Shown here: in pieces, positions 42,860 through 52,285 of the stretch
Position numbering within the stretch: the stretch's first letter is position 1
How the letters are laid out: every line of letters begins with the position of its first letter
Position numbers and translations under genes: made by a program
NCBI GenBank assembly: GCA_043810345.1
Contig: JBDROF010000016.1
Location: 1 to 64,000, forward strand
Source: QYOJ01 sp043810345
GTDB lineage: Bacteria; Bacteroidota; Bacteroidia; Bacteroidales; FEN-979
DNA: 64,000 nucleotides
Reading direction: 5' to 3'
Notes under the pieces: model-generated
Database searches by the model: none
The model's input: only the letters and a program-made list of their open reading frames with translations
What the model was told of the DNA's origin: nothing

Positions 42860-44458
42860 ATGAACGATCACCCGATCCGCGTAAGATTCGCCCCAAGCCC
42901 TACAGGGCCCCTGCACCTTGGAGGTGTCAGAACCGCTCTATACAACTATCTCTTTGCCCGTCAACATAACGGAACGTTTATCTTGCGTATTGAGGATACG
43001 GATCAGAGCCGCTTGGTACCGGGGGCCGAGGAGTATATTCTGGAAGCCCTTCGCTGGTGTGGCCTGGAGGCTGATGAGGATGTGCGCCGGGGAGGTCCCT
43101 TTGCACCATACCGTCAAGCGGATCGCAGCGACTTGTACAGTCACTATATCCAATTACTTGTTGACCGCGGACATGCCTATTATGCCTTCGATACTCCGGA
43201 GGAACTGGAGGCTATCCGTTACCAGTATCAGAAGGAGGGGCGGGAGCAGTTTCAATACAACCTCCATACGCGCAATCTGTTCAGTAACAGCCTGACACTT
43301 CCTGAAGAAGAGGTTCGCCAACGACTAGATAGGGGAGAACCTTATGTAATCCGGATCCTCATCCCTGAAAACCAAATGGTTTTCTTTCATGACCTCATCC
43401 GGGGAGAGGTAAATGTTTATACCGCTCATCTGGACGATAAAGTGTTGTTTAAATCTGACGGGCTTCCTACTTACCACCTGGCCAATGTGGTTGATGACTA
43501 CCTGATGAAGATCTCCCATGTGATCAGGGGTGAGGAGTGGCTCCCTTCGGCACCTATGCACCTGTTGCTTTACCGGTTTTTTGGCTGGGAGAAAGAGATG
43601 CCACAGTTTGCTCACCTGCCGCTCATCCTGAAGCCTGATGGACACGGAAAACTGAGTAAACGTGACGGAGATCGGCTGGGATTCCCGGTTTTTCCGTTAC
43701 AATGGACTGATCCTGTTTCCGGTGAAATTTCCCGGGGATTTCGCGAGGAGGGTTACCTGCCGTATGCCTTTATCAACATGCTGGCCCTGTTAGGCTGGAA
43801 TCCCGGAACCAAAAAGGAGCTCTTTTCGCTCGACGAGCTTACCCGCCAGTTTTCCCTGGAACGAATTCATAAATCCGGTTCTAAATTTGATCCGGAAAAA
43901 GCAAAATGGTTCAACCACCACTACCTTGTCACGTTTCCTGATGAAGAACTAGCGGAGATGCTGGTTCAGTTGGCAGTTGGCAGTGGGCAGTGGGCAGTGG
44001 GCAGTGGGCAGTTAGCAACTCACAAGTTCACCAGTTCGCCAGCTCACCAGCTCTCTGATCTGTTATACGCCCGGCGAATCATTCCCCTGATAAAAGACCG
44101 TGTTACCCTGATCCCGGATCTCTGGGTCAATGGCTGGTTCTTCTATTTTTCCCCGGAAACCTACGATTTACAAGTAAAAGAAAAGATCTGGAAAACAGAT
44201 ACCACGCAACGAGTTACCGCTTTTTTGGCAGAGGCAGAAAAGCTTAAGCGCTGGACCAGCGAATCAATCCATCACCTTTTCCAGGATTTCACCTCCCGTA
44301 CCGGTATGAAAATGGGGCAGTTGATGATGCCGTTACGCTTACTGGTGGTGGGATCCAGCCAGGGGCCGGGAATCATAGAGATCGCAGATGTAATTGGGAA
44401 AGAGGATTTTATTTCCAGAATCACTACCGGTTTGCATAAACTGGAAGAAACCCCATGA
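42860..44458 (+). CDS. gltX: Glutamate-tRNA ligase with repeat-encoded insert
   Basis: A 532-residue class I synthetase. The HIGH-type motif PSPTGPLHLGG is at the N-terminus and the KMSKS-type motif is KLSKRDG near residue 262. It charges tRNA-Glu (and in many bacteria tRNA-Gln, but glnS is also present here). A stretch at about residues 370-399, between the catalytic and anticodon-binding parts, is encoded by tandem 7- and 8-base repeats (QLAVGSGQWAVGSGQLAT) and has no counterpart expected in the family. The frame is intact on both sides, so the protein is probably functional. Confidence 0.94.
   Translation: MNDHPIRVRFAPSPTGPLHLGGVRTALYNYLFARQHNGTFILRIEDTDQSRLVPGAEEYILEALRWCGLEADEDVRRGGPFAPYRQADRSDLYSHYIQLLVDRGHAYYAFDTPEELEAIRYQYQKEGREQFQYNLHTRNLFSNSLTLPEEEVRQRLDRGEPYVIRILIPENQMVFFHDLIRGEVNVYTAHLDDKVLFKSDGLPTYHLANVVDDYLMKISHVIRGEEWLPSAPMHLLLYRFFGWEKEMPQFAHLPLILKPDGHGKLSKRDGDRLGFPVFPLQWTDPVSGEISRGFREEGYLPYAFINMLALLGWNPGTKKELFSLDELTRQFSLERIHKSGSKFDPEKAKWFNHHYLVTFPDEELAEMLVQLAVGSGQWAVGSGQLATHKFTSSPAHQLSDLLYARRIIPLIKDRVTLIPDLWVNGWFFYFSPETYDLQVKEKIWKTDTTQRVTAFLAEAEKLKRWTSESIHHLFQDFTSRTGMKMGQLMMPLRLLVVGSSQGPGIIEIADVIGKEDFISRITTGLHKLEETP
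43967..44055. repeat. Tandem heptamer/octamer array inside gltX
   Basis: CAGTTGG twice, CAGTGGG four times and CAGTTAG, then a transition into 8-base units CAAGTTCA, CCAGTTCG, CCAGCTCA, CCAGCTCT. The whole array of about 89 bases is in the gltX reading frame and adds about 30 residues. Confidence 0.88.
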
Positions 44459-44526
44459 AAACAGGTTTTCGAGGTGCAGGGTAAATAGAGACTAACAAAA
44501 AAAACGCTTATTGAGGTGCTTTTTTG

Positions 44527-44599
44527 TTGTCCGATCAGGGGTCGAACCTGAACTCTTCTGATCCAGAATCAGACGTGTTGCCAGTTACACTATCGGACA
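44527..44599 (-). tRNA. tRNA-Gln (anticodon CTG)
   Basis: The minus strand folds into a cloverleaf: acceptor TGTCCGA/TCGGACA, D-arm GTGT/ACAC, anticodon stem TCTGA/TCAGA with loop TTCTGGA (anticodon CTG), T-arm TCAGG/CCTGA around TTCGACC. A U1-A72 pair is as in other tRNA-Gln. CCA is not encoded. It lies next to glnS (downstream in coordinate) and gltX. Confidence 0.96.
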
Positions 44600-44609
44600 A
44601 TTGGGGCTA

Positions 44610-44641
44610 CAAAGTTACGTGAGTTTGAAAAACTACACAAG
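44610..44641 (-). promoter_or_regulatory. Promoter of tRNA-Gln
   Basis: On the minus strand CTTG, 20 bases, then TAACTTTG (44617-44610), matching the Bacteroidetes promoter, 11 bases upstream of the tRNA 5' end. It lies in the short gap after the glnS stop, giving the tRNA its own promoter. Confidence 0.65.
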
Positions 44642-46366
44642 TTATTTTTGTTTCCCTACCCTGGCCCAGGAGTCGCGGAGTGGTACTATCCGGTTAAAAA
44701 CCAGTGCATCAGAACGGCTGTCTTGATCCACCACAAAGTAGCCCATTCTCTCAAACTGGAATTTATCGCCGGTCTTAGCCTTCCGAACTGAAGGTTCCAA
44801 AAATCCCTTTACCACCTTCAACGACTCGTGATTCAGGTAATCCTTGAAAGTGGTTCCCTCTTTGACATTTTCAGGGTCGGAAACGCTAAAGAGACGATCA
44901 TAAAGTCTCACTTCACTAATTATGGCATGCAAGGCAGATACCCAGTGGAGTGTTCCCTTCACTTTCCGGTTGCTATCGGGCATTCCGCTTCGTGTCATGG
45001 GATCATAGCTACAGTGAATCACTGTGATTTCACCTGTTTCCGGATCTTTTTCCACAGACTCACATTTGATGATATAGGCTGATCGCAGCCGAACCTCCCG
45101 TCCGGGAGCCAGCCGGAAAAATTTATTTGGAGGATCTTCCAAAAAGTCCTCCTTTTCAATGTACAGTTCCCTTGAAAAGAATACGATCCTCGTACCGGTT
45201 TCAGGATCTTCCGGGTTGTTCATCGTTTCCATTTCCTCAACCTGGTTTTCCGGATAGTTATCAATGATGACCCTGACCGGATTGAGCACGCCCATAACCC
45301 GGTTGGCCCGTTTGTTCAGGTCTTCCCGGATACAAAACTCCAGCAGGCTGACATCGATCACATTATCACGTTTGGCCACGCCTACGAGTTCTGCAAAGTT
45401 ACGGATCGATTCAGGGGTATATCCTCGGCGACGTAATCCTGAAATCGTAGGCATCCGTGGATCATCCCAGCCGCTGACCTTGTTTTCTTTTACCAATTCT
45501 AGCAATTTGCGTTTGCTCATGACTGTGTAGCTGAGGTTCAGACGGGCAAACTCGATTTGCCTTGGGGCATAGATCCCGATTTCCCGGATCAGCCAGTCGT
45601 ATAACGGACGATGAACTTCGAACTCGAGGGTGCAGATTGAGTGGGTGATCCGTTCAATGGAGTCCGACTGTCCATGAGCAAAATCATACATTGGGTATAT
45701 GCACCATGCATCACCTGTCCTGTGATGCGAAGCATGTAAAATCCGGTAGAGAATTGGATCCCGCATGTGCATGTTTGGTGAGGCCATATCTATTTTTGCC
45801 CGTAATACCCTGGCCCCATCTTTGAACTCACCGCCACGCATCCGGGTAAACAATCCCAGGTTTTCTTCCACCGTTCTGTTTCGGTAAGGGCTCTCTTTAC
45901 CCGGCCGGGTAGGAGTACCACGGGTGGCGCTGATCTCCTCAGCAGTCATGTCGCATACGTAAGCTTTGCCTTTTCTTATCAGGATAATTGCGTATTCGTA
46001 AAGTTGCTCAAAATAATCGGAGGCATAAAACAGACGATCCTCCCAATCATATCCCAGCCAGCGCACATCTTCTATAATCGAATCCACATACTCAACTTCT
46101 TCTTTGACTGGATTGGTGTCATCAAACCTCAGGTTTGTCATGCCATGATACCTGTTTCCCAGGCCAAAATTCAAACAGATCGATTTGGCATGACCGATAT
46201 GGAGATAACCATTCGGTTCAGGTGGAAACCGTGTGTGCACCCGTCCTTCATTTTTCCCGTTCCGTATATCTTCTTCAATGATCGCTTCTATAAAATTAAG
46301 AGACCTTGAAGGTTTCCTATGTTGACTGCCTTTCGGCTCATTCAAAACCTGATCCATAAATTCCAT
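44642..46366 (-). CDS. glnS: Glutamine-tRNA ligase
   Basis: A 574-residue class I synthetase, typical GlnRS length. HIGH motif [15 protein letters not shown] near residue 48, KMSKS-type VMSKRK near 285, then the two beta-barrel anticodon-binding domains. It charges tRNA-Gln with glutamine directly. Its cognate tRNA gene lies 43 bases downstream on the same strand, and gltX is convergent on the other side. Start: ATG at 46366; an ATG three codons later is also possible. Confidence 0.96.
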   Translation of the reverse strand: MEFMDQVLNEPKGSQHRKPSRSLNFIEAIIEEDIRNGKNEGRVHTRFPPEPNGYLHIGHAKSICLNFGLGNRYHGMTNLRFDDTNPVKEEVEYVDSIIEDVRWLGYDWEDRLFYASDYFEQLYEYAIILIRKGKAYVCDMTAEEISATRGTPTRPGKESPYRNRTVEENLGLFTRMRGGEFKDGARVLRAKIDMASPNMHMRDPILYRILHASHHRTGDAWCIYPMYDFAHGQSDSIERITHSICTLEFEVHRPLYDWLIREIGIYAPRQIEFARLNLSYTVMSKRKLLELVKENKVSGWDDPRMPTISGLRRRGYTPESIRNFAELVGVAKRDNVIDVSLLEFCIREDLNKRANRVMGVLNPVRVIIDNYPENQVEEMETMNNPEDPETGTRIVFFSRELYIEKEDFLEDPPNKFFRLAPGREVRLRSAYIIKCESVEKDPETGEITVIHCSYDPMTRSGMPDSNRKVKGTLHWVSALHAIISEVRLYDRLFSVSDPENVKEGTTFKDYLNHESLKVVKGFLEPSVRKAKTGDKFQFERMGYFVVDQDSRSDALVFNRIVPLRDSWARVGKQK

Positions 46367-46451
46367 TCAGGCGGCAAACATACAGAATTTTAAGCAACTG
46401 CGGGTTGGATTCTTAGGAATTTCCTAATTTCGAAGGCTTAAAATCAGGTTC

Positions 46452-46802
46452 ATGGGAAAAATCTTGCTGGAAGGGATGGAGTTCTTTGCTTACCATGGCT
46501 GCTTTCATGAAGAACAGATCATCGGAACCAGGTTTGTGGTGGATCTTGAGCTGGAGGCGGATACGATAAAAGCAGAAACTCGCGACCATCTGGAAGATAC
46601 GGTCAACTACCAGGTGGTGTATAGTCTTGTCCGGCATGAGATGGAACAAAAATCACAACTGATTGAGCATGTGGGCCGTCGGATCCTGAATGCTGTAAAA
46701 AGCGCTTTCCCCCATATCACTTCCCTTCAAGTCAGGATTTCCAAAGTAAATCCACCGCTGGGAGGCAAAGTAAAACAGGTCACCTGTGTGTTGAAGCTTT
46801 GA
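46452..46802 (+). CDS. folB: Dihydroneopterin aldolase
   Basis: A 116-residue protein of the FolB family. GMEFFAYHGCFHEEQIIGTRF holds the conserved active-site region (YHG), and the C-terminus VRISKVNPPLGGKVKQV is characteristic. It cleaves dihydroneopterin to 6-hydroxymethyl-dihydropterin in folate synthesis, probably as an octamer in the cytoplasm. A -7-like box TAATTTCG precedes it at 46422-46429. Divergent from glnS. Confidence 0.93.
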   Translation: MGKILLEGMEFFAYHGCFHEEQIIGTRFVVDLELEADTIKAETRDHLEDTVNYQVVYSLVRHEMEQKSQLIEHVGRRILNAVKSAFPHITSLQVRISKVNPPLGGKVKQVTCVLKL

Positions 46803-46810
46803 TTTTTTTG

Positions 46811-46818
46811 TAATTTTG
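46811..46818 (+). promoter_or_regulatory. -7 box of tRNA-Cys
   Basis: TAATTTTG fits TAnnTTTG and ends 11 bases before the tRNA 5' end. A weak -33 element GTTG lies 17 bases upstream inside the folB 3' end. Confidence 0.55.
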
Positions 46819-46829
46819 TGCCCTCAAAT

Positions 46830-46900
46830 GGTCTCGTGGCCGAGTGGCTAGGCAGCGGTCTGCAAAACCGTTTACAGCGGTTCGAATCCGCTCGAGACCT
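46830..46900 (+). tRNA. tRNA-Cys (anticodon GCA)
   Basis: Cloverleaf with acceptor GGTCTCG/CGAGACC, anticodon loop CTGCAAA (anticodon GCA), T-arm with GGTTCGAATCC and discriminator U73, the main identity base of tRNA-Cys. CCA is not encoded. An intrinsic terminator follows. Confidence 0.97.
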
Positions 46901-46913
46901 CAAAAAAGAACGC

Positions 46914-46952
46914 AGCCCGTCGGTAAAGTAACAGACGGGTTGGTTTTATTTT
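46914..46952 (+). terminator. Intrinsic terminator of tRNA-Cys
   Basis: AGCCCGTC (46914-46921) pairs with GACGGGTT (46934-46941) around a 12-base loop, followed by a T-rich tail TTTTATTTT. It ends 9 bases before a TAGCGAAG-containing repeat-like stretch (46957-46988). Confidence 0.85.
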
Positions 46953-46956
46953 GGGT

Positions 46957-46988
46957 AATGTTGTGAGGTAGCGAAGTGAAATAATGAC
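46957..46988. repeat. Repeat-like stretch after tRNA-Cys
   Basis: GTAATGTTGTGAGGTAGCGA and the following AGTGAAATAATGAC share the TAGCGAAG core and mirrored GTGA/TCAC halves with the palindromic element at 16927-16944. Only a loose similarity is visible. Confidence 0.3.
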
Positions 46989-47000
46989 TTTATAATTGTA

Positions 47001-47522
47001 TTACCTTTTCGGCGTACTCTTCGAATAAAACAGCAGTTCGCTCAAAAAGACTAATACCAGGGTAAACACGGAACTGACGATGACGCGCAATAGCGTTTGA
47101 AAAAACTCCGTTAATCGAAAGATTTCCAAATAAAAAAGAGCAAGGTGGTGAATAGCCACCAGGATGGAAGCATATACAAAGAACCACCTGTAACCCATAG
47201 CCTTCAACGATGGCTGGATTCCTAGCTCCTCTTCAGGTTCTCGTGAAATAGCGCGTATAACATAGGGGCGACAAAATGCCATCAATACGGTGGCTGCTGT
47301 GTTCAATCCCAGAGTATTGGTAAAAATATCAATCGAAAGACCCAGAATAAACGCCAGGATCAGGAGCATCCACCGTCGAGTCGCAAAGGGAAGAAGCAGG
47401 ATAAAATAGATGTATAAATATGGGTTGGTATAGCCACCCAGGTTGAGATGGTTCAGAATCAGAACCTGAAAAAGGACCAGAAACAGAAACCGGATACTAT
47501 TTCGCACTACAAGATTGGTCAT
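47001..47522 (-). CDS. mreD: Rod shape-determining protein MreD
   Basis: A 173-residue membrane protein with five or six hydrophobic helices, typical of MreD. It belongs to the elongasome that links MreB filaments to cell-wall synthesis. Its start overlaps mreC by 4 bases. The usual followers in this operon, mrdA (PBP2) and rodA, are not present; tRNA-Cys on the opposite strand follows. Confidence 0.88.
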   Translation of the reverse strand: MTNLVVRNSIRFLFLVLFQVLILNHLNLGGYTNPYLYIYFILLLPFATRRWMLLILAFILGLSIDIFTNTLGLNTAATVLMAFCRPYVIRAISREPEEELGIQPSLKAMGYRWFFVYASILVAIHHLALFYLEIFRLTEFFQTLLRVIVSSVFTLVLVFLSELLFYSKSTPKR

Positions 47523-48349
47523 AATTCCTTAAATGAGGCCTTCAGTTGCTCTTTCTCTTTCCTGAACATATCCACCACCACCACCACGTATCCCAGGCCG
47601 TTAAAGTCGGTGAAAAAGGTCAGAGTGGCTGTATTGAAATTTTCATCCCGGTGTTCGTTCAGATGATCGATGACGCCAATCAGGATCCCATTTGGGAAAA
47701 CTTCAGAATTTCCGCTGGTTATAATAGTATCGCCCGGGAGTACGCGGAGATGTTTAGGGATTTCTTTGACGGCACCGGTGCGGTAATCGCCTCCCGGCCA
47801 TTCTACACTTACCAGTTGATTGTTCTTCAGGAATTTGGCTGATACTATACTTTCTTTGTGCAGCATGGAGAGGATCCAGCTGAAATGACGTGAAACACCA
47901 ACAACCTGTCCCACGATTTTATTACCCATGATCACCCCCATTTGAGGCTCAACCCCATGCAATGCTCCTTTGTTGATCATCAGGTAGTTGTTTCGTTTGT
48001 TGGTGGTGTTGCTGATAACCCGGGCGCTGATGAACCGGTATTCCAATTGAAGTAGGGTATCGCTTCGGAAAAAAACGAGTGTATCGGTCACATAGAGTGC
48101 TTCCGGCATCCGGGCTTGAAGTGTTGCATTTTCTTCGCTCAGGATGAAGTTTGTTCGCTTCAGAGAAAGATACTCGGTAATATCACGGTAAGTTGAATTA
48201 ATGACCCCAGAAATGGTAAAGCTCCAGTCGAATATGACCGCTTTCTGATAGTGGTTATACCGAAAAAAAAAGATTAGTGAAACCACTTCCAGAAGCAAAA
48301 AAAGAAAAATGTAGTAGTGCTTCCGGAAAAAGAGAAAGAGGTTGCGCAT
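47519..48349 (-). CDS. mreC: Rod shape-determining protein MreC
   Basis: A 276-residue protein with one N-terminal membrane segment (about 10-28), a short coiled coil (about 60-80) and the two beta-barrels of MreC, with blocks such as NYLMINKGALHGVEPQMGVI and GDTIITSGNSEVFPNGI. It is the periplasmic scaffold of the elongasome. Located 8 bases after mreB and overlapping mreD. Confidence 0.93.
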   Translation of the reverse strand: MRNLFLFFRKHYYIFLFLLLEVVSLIFFFRYNHYQKAVIFDWSFTISGVINSTYRDITEYLSLKRTNFILSEENATLQARMPEALYVTDTLVFFRSDTLLQLEYRFISARVISNTTNKRNNYLMINKGALHGVEPQMGVIMGNKIVGQVVGVSRHFSWILSMLHKESIVSAKFLKNNQLVSVEWPGGDYRTGAVKEIPKHLRVLPGDTIITSGNSEVFPNGILIGVIDHLNEHRDENFNTATLTFFTDFNGLGYVVVVVDMFRKEKEQLKASFKEL

Positions 48350-48357
48350 AGGTACAT

Positions 48358-49371
48358 TTACTTGATCAGGAATGTGAATTTATCAAAGTTTTTCAAGGCA
48401 ATTCCTGTTCCTCTCGCAACAGCCCGCAAGGGATCCTCAGCTACAAATATCTTTAGCTTCGTTTTCTGGTGTAACCGTTTGTCCAATCCGCGCAGTAACG
48501 CACCACCACCTGTCAGGTAAATTCCTGTTTCATAGATATCGGAAGCAAGTTCCGGGGGCGTCATCTCCAGGGCATTCAGGACAGCTGCTTCGATCTTGGC
48601 AATTGATTTATCCAATGCGTGTGCAATTTCGGCGTGGTTCACAATTACCTCTTTGGGAATGCCTGTCAAAAGATCACGTCCGTGGACAGCATACTCTTCC
48701 GGTGGATTGTCGACGTCGGGAAGTGCGGCTCCTACTTCGATCTTGATCCGTTCGGCCGTTCGCTCTCCCACGTTGATATTATGCTGTTTACGCATGTATT
48801 CACCAATGTCGGAGTCGAATTCGTCACCAGCAATTCGTATCGATTTGTTATTGACAATCCCACCCAGGGCAATCACTGCAATCTCAGTGGTACCACCGCC
48901 GATATCAATGACCATGTTGCCGATGGGTTCCAAAACATCGATCCCGATCCCAATGGCAGCGGCCATCGGTTCATGAATTAACCGGACCTCTTTGGCTCCC
49001 GCCTGTTCGGCAGAATCTTTCACCGCCCGTTCCTCTACCTCCGTGATCCCGGATGGGATGCAAATCACCATTTTTAGTGCCGGGGGAAACCAGGTTTTCC
49101 TCACCTCTATCATTTTGATCATCGCTCGGATCATGTGCTCGGCAGCATGAAAATCAGCGATTACACCACCCCGGAGCGGACGGATTGTCTTGATGTTTTC
49201 ATGGGTTTTCCCATGCATCAACAGGGCCTTTCTTCCTACCGCCAGAATCTTGTTGTTGCTTCGGTCAATGGCGACAATCGAGGGTTCGTCCACCACCACC
49301 TTATCGTTGTAAATGATGACCGTATTGGAGGTGCCTAAATCAATTGCTATCTCCTTTGTGAATAACCCCAT
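48358..49371 (-). CDS. mreB: Rod shape-determining protein MreB
   Basis: A 337-residue bacterial actin. IDLGTSNTVIIYNDKVVVDEPS and the ATP-binding VIDIGGGTTEIAVI (phosphate 2) and ETGIYLTGGGALLRGLD (adenosine) blocks are clear. It forms filaments under the membrane that direct cell-wall growth. It lies 16 bases downstream of purH and heads mreBCD. Confidence 0.97.
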   Translation of the reverse strand: MGLFTKEIAIDLGTSNTVIIYNDKVVVDEPSIVAIDRSNNKILAVGRKALLMHGKTHENIKTIRPLRGGVIADFHAAEHMIRAMIKMIEVRKTWFPPALKMVICIPSGITEVEERAVKDSAEQAGAKEVRLIHEPMAAAIGIGIDVLEPIGNMVIDIGGGTTEIAVIALGGIVNNKSIRIAGDEFDSDIGEYMRKQHNINVGERTAERIKIEVGAALPDVDNPPEEYAVHGRDLLTGIPKEVIVNHAEIAHALDKSIAKIEAAVLNALEMTPPELASDIYETGIYLTGGGALLRGLDKRLHQKTKLKIFVAEDPLRAVARGTGIALKNFDKFTFLIK

Positions 49372-49387
49372 AGTAGTTGTTTCTTTT

Positions 49388-50914
49388 CTAGTGCTTAAAA
49401 TGACGTACCCCTGTGAAGATCATCGACATGTCATGCCCGTCACAGTACCGGATCGAATCTTCATCCCGGATCGATCCCCCGGGTTGGATCACTGCCTTGA
49501 TGCCCGCCTTGTCAGCTATCTCCACCGAATCGGCGAATGGAAAAAAGGCATCTGAGGCCATCACCGCCCCCTTTGGATCAAATCCAAATACCTCCGCCTT
49601 GAGTATGGCCTGTTTCAGAGCATCCACCCGGGAAGTTTGCCCCATGCCACACCCGATGAGCTGCAGATTTTTTGCCAGGACAATCGTATTGGATTTAAGG
49701 TGCTTAACAATCCTGTTGGCAAACAGTAAATCAGGAACTTCAGAAGAAGAGGGGCGTCTCTTCGTCATATATCTGAAATCCTCCTCCCGCTCAACCTTTA
49801 GGTCCTTTTCCTGCTCTATCACTCCATGCAGTAATGATTTAAACTGCCGCTCCGGAAATGTGTACGGTTTTCTGCACAAAATTATTCTATTTTTCTTAGA
49901 CTTAAGCAGTTCCAGTGCTTCATTTTCATATTCATCAGCGATGATGATCTCAAAAAAGAGCTTGTTGATCTCTTTGGCTGTCTCTTTGTCAACCAGCCGG
50001 TTCAGGCTGATGATGCCTCCGAAAGCAGATACCGGATCGCAGGCAAGAGCATCTTTCCAGGCTTCACAAAGGCTCTTCCGGGTTGCTACACCGCAGGGAT
50101 TGGTATGTTTGATGATCACGGCTGTAGGATCACTGAATTCATCAATCAGCTGGATGGCTGCTTCCACATCCACCAGGTTATTGTAAGAGATCTCTTTTCC
50201 GTGAAGCTGCTCAAACACCTCACCAAGATCTCCGTAAAAGAATCCCCGTTGATGGGGATTTTCACCATAGCGTAAGGGAACGTGGTGCGAAAAACTTTGT
50301 TTGAATACCGGTAAGTTTAGCTCCCGGTTGAAATACCTGAATATTTCATTATCGTAGTGGGATGAAACCTCGAACGCCATGCCAGCAAGCAATTTTCTCT
50401 CTTCCAATGTAGCAAAACCTTTTCCCTTTTGCAGAAGCTCCGACACCCTGTTAAAAAGACTGGCAGAAGGAACCACCAGCACATGCCGGAAGTTTTTTGC
50501 TGCTGCCCGGATCAGTGAGATGCCTCCAATATCAATTTTTTCAATGATCTCATTCTCATCATTGGTGTTGATTACGGTTTTTTCAAATGGGTAAAGATCC
50601 ACGATCACCATGTCCACCGAAGGGATCTCATACCGCGTAACATCTTCCACATCGGTGAGCTCGTTGCGCCTCCATAAAATACCACCAAAAATTTTGGGAT
50701 GCAGTGTTTTTACCCTTCCCCCAAGGATCGACGGATAGGAGGTGATCTCTTCAATCGGAGTGGCCGCAATGCCTTGACTTTTCAGGAAGCTGAAGGTGCC
50801 TCCGGTGGATAAAATCTCCACATGATAACTTTCCAGAAGTTTCGCCAGGTCTGCTATTCCCTCCTTAGAATAAACAGAGATCAACGCCGTTTTGATTTTT
50901 ATCTGGTCAACCAT
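49388..50914 (-). CDS. purH: Bifunctional AICAR formyltransferase / IMP cyclohydrolase
   Basis: About 508 residues. The N-terminal IMP cyclohydrolase (MGS-like) domain starts ALISVYSKEGI and has LSTGGTFSFL; the AICAR formyltransferase domain carries KHTNPCGVA (catalytic Lys-His). It performs the last two steps of IMP synthesis. The ATG at 50914 fits the family start. It is 16 bases upstream of mreB, placing a purine gene at the head of the cell-shape operon. Confidence 0.96.
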   Translation of the reverse strand: MVDQIKIKTALISVYSKEGIADLAKLLESYHVEILSTGGTFSFLKSQGIAATPIEEITSYPSILGGRVKTLHPKIFGGILWRRNELTDVEDVTRYEIPSVDMVIVDLYPFEKTVINTNDENEIIEKIDIGGISLIRAAAKNFRHVLVVPSASLFNRVSELLQKGKGFATLEERKLLAGMAFEVSSHYDNEIFRYFNRELNLPVFKQSFSHHVPLRYGENPHQRGFFYGDLGEVFEQLHGKEISYNNLVDVEAAIQLIDEFSDPTAVIIKHTNPCGVATRKSLCEAWKDALACDPVSAFGGIISLNRLVDKETAKEINKLFFEIIIADEYENEALELLKSKKNRIILCRKPYTFPERQFKSLLHGVIEQEKDLKVEREEDFRYMTKRRPSSSEVPDLLFANRIVKHLKSNTIVLAKNLQLIGCGMGQTSRVDALKQAILKAEVFGFDPKGAVMASDAFFPFADSVEIADKAGIKAVIQPGGSIRDEDSIRYCDGHDMSMIFTGVRHFKH

Positions 50915-51040
50915 AAGACACAAGGTTTTGCGCGTTTTCGTGCAATGTTACCAAAAATCGACGTGCCACCAACCGCAAACACCTTCCGAAAGTTAAAATA
51001 TATTACCTTTACTGGTCGTTTGCTTCAAATTTACTGAATC

Positions 51041-52285
51041 ATGTGGTTGATTTTAAGACTACTAAGAGAGAGCTACCTCTTTGCTTTCCAGGCTATCATT
51101 GTCAATAAGATCCGGACTATTCTATCCCTGCTTGGGATCACCATCGGGATTTTTTGCATCATTTCCGTGTTCACGATTTTTGATTCGATGGAGATTGCCA
51201 TCCGGACAAACATAGAGTCCCTGGGAAGCAACGTTTTATTTGTCCAGAAATGGCCATGGGCTATGGGAGGTGATTACCCCTGGTGGAAATACTATCAGCG
51301 GCCTGAAGCCTCTCTTGACGACATGCGGGAGATCCAGAAACGCAGTACCCTTTCCCAGGTGTCGGCATTCATGATCGGGGTATCAAAAACCGTTAAATAT
51401 CAGAACAACTACATGGAAGGTGTTACGGTTCTTGGGGTCTCTCATGATTTCGACCGGATTCTTCCGTTTGAGATCAGCGATGGCCGCTATTTTTCACCTC
51501 TCGAGTCCAATGCCGGAAAAAACGTGGCCATTATCGGAAGCAATATTGCTGAAAATTTGTTTCCCAGAATGGAGCCTGTCGGCCGGAAAATCAAAGTGAT
51601 GGGACGGAATGTAGAGGTGATCGGCATGATCAACAAAGAGGGCGAAGACATGTTCGGAAATTCCAACGATAACAATGTTCTCTTACCCATTAATTATTTC
51701 AAGAGCCTGGTCGATATCCGGGATATGGATGCCACCATTATTGTAAAAGCAATTCCACTTGTCTCCAACGATGAGTTGCGGGATGAGCTGACCGGGATCA
51801 TGCGATCGGTCCGGAAGCTCAAACCCTCCGCTGATGATAATTTCGCCATCAACGAAACCAGCATCATTACCCAGGGTTTTGACAGTCTATTCAATACCAT
51901 TGCCATTGTAGGGTGGATCATTGGCGGATTTTCCTTGCTGGTAGGGGGCTTTGGGATTGCCAATATCATGTTTGTTTCTGTGAAGGAGCGTACAGGTATC
52001 ATTGGGATCCAAAAAGCACTGGGGGCTAAAAACTATTTTATTCTCTTCCAGTTTCTCTTTGAAGCTATTTTCCTCTCCCTGATCGGGGGGATCGTTGGAT
52101 TGCTCATCGTCTTTATTCTCACACTGTTAGTATCCCAGGCATTTGACTTCGACCTGATCCTCACAGCAGCCAATATCTGGCTTGGCATCGGGGTTTCTGC
52201 GGCTATTGGCCTGATATCCGGAATCGTTCCTGCCTTCACTGCTTCCCGTCTTGATCCTGTGGATGCCATGAGAAGCACGGGTTAG
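51041..52285 (+). CDS. MacB-type ABC transporter permease
   Basis: A 414-residue protein of the MacB/FtsX permease fold: one membrane helix near residue 25 with TILSLLGITIGIFCIISVF, a large extracytoplasmic domain (about 50-285), then three helices in the C-terminal FtsX domain, including GGFGIANIMFVSVKERTGIIGIQKALGA (quoted blocks: ERTGIIGIQKALGA). It works with a separate ATPase, which is not adjacent here. Transport or lipoprotein-release-like mechanotransmission is possible; the substrate is unknown. Its 3' end overlaps the uridine kinase gene on the other strand by 50 bases. Confidence 0.88.
   Translation: MWLILRLLRESYLFAFQAIIVNKIRTILSLLGITIGIFCIISVFTIFDSMEIAIRTNIESLGSNVLFVQKWPWAMGGDYPWWKYYQRPEASLDDMREIQKRSTLSQVSAFMIGVSKTVKYQNNYMEGVTVLGVSHDFDRILPFEISDGRYFSPLESNAGKNVAIIGSNIAENLFPRMEPVGRKIKVMGRNVEVIGMINKEGEDMFGNSNDNNVLLPINYFKSLVDIRDMDATIIVKAIPLVSNDELRDELTGIMRSVRKLKPSADDNFAINETSIITQGFDSLFNTIAIVGWIIGGFSLLVGGFGIANIMFVSVKERTGIIGIQKALGAKNYFILFQFLFEAIFLSLIGGIVGLLIVFILTLLVSQAFDFDLILTAANIWLGIGVSAAIGLISGIVPAFTASRLDPVDAMRSTG

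Noticed and set aside
44497..44526. Terminator between gltX and tRNA-Gln (A-run, short stem, T-run)
   Set aside because: The stem has only two G-C pairs plus A-T pairs with a bulge; not convincing enough to list.
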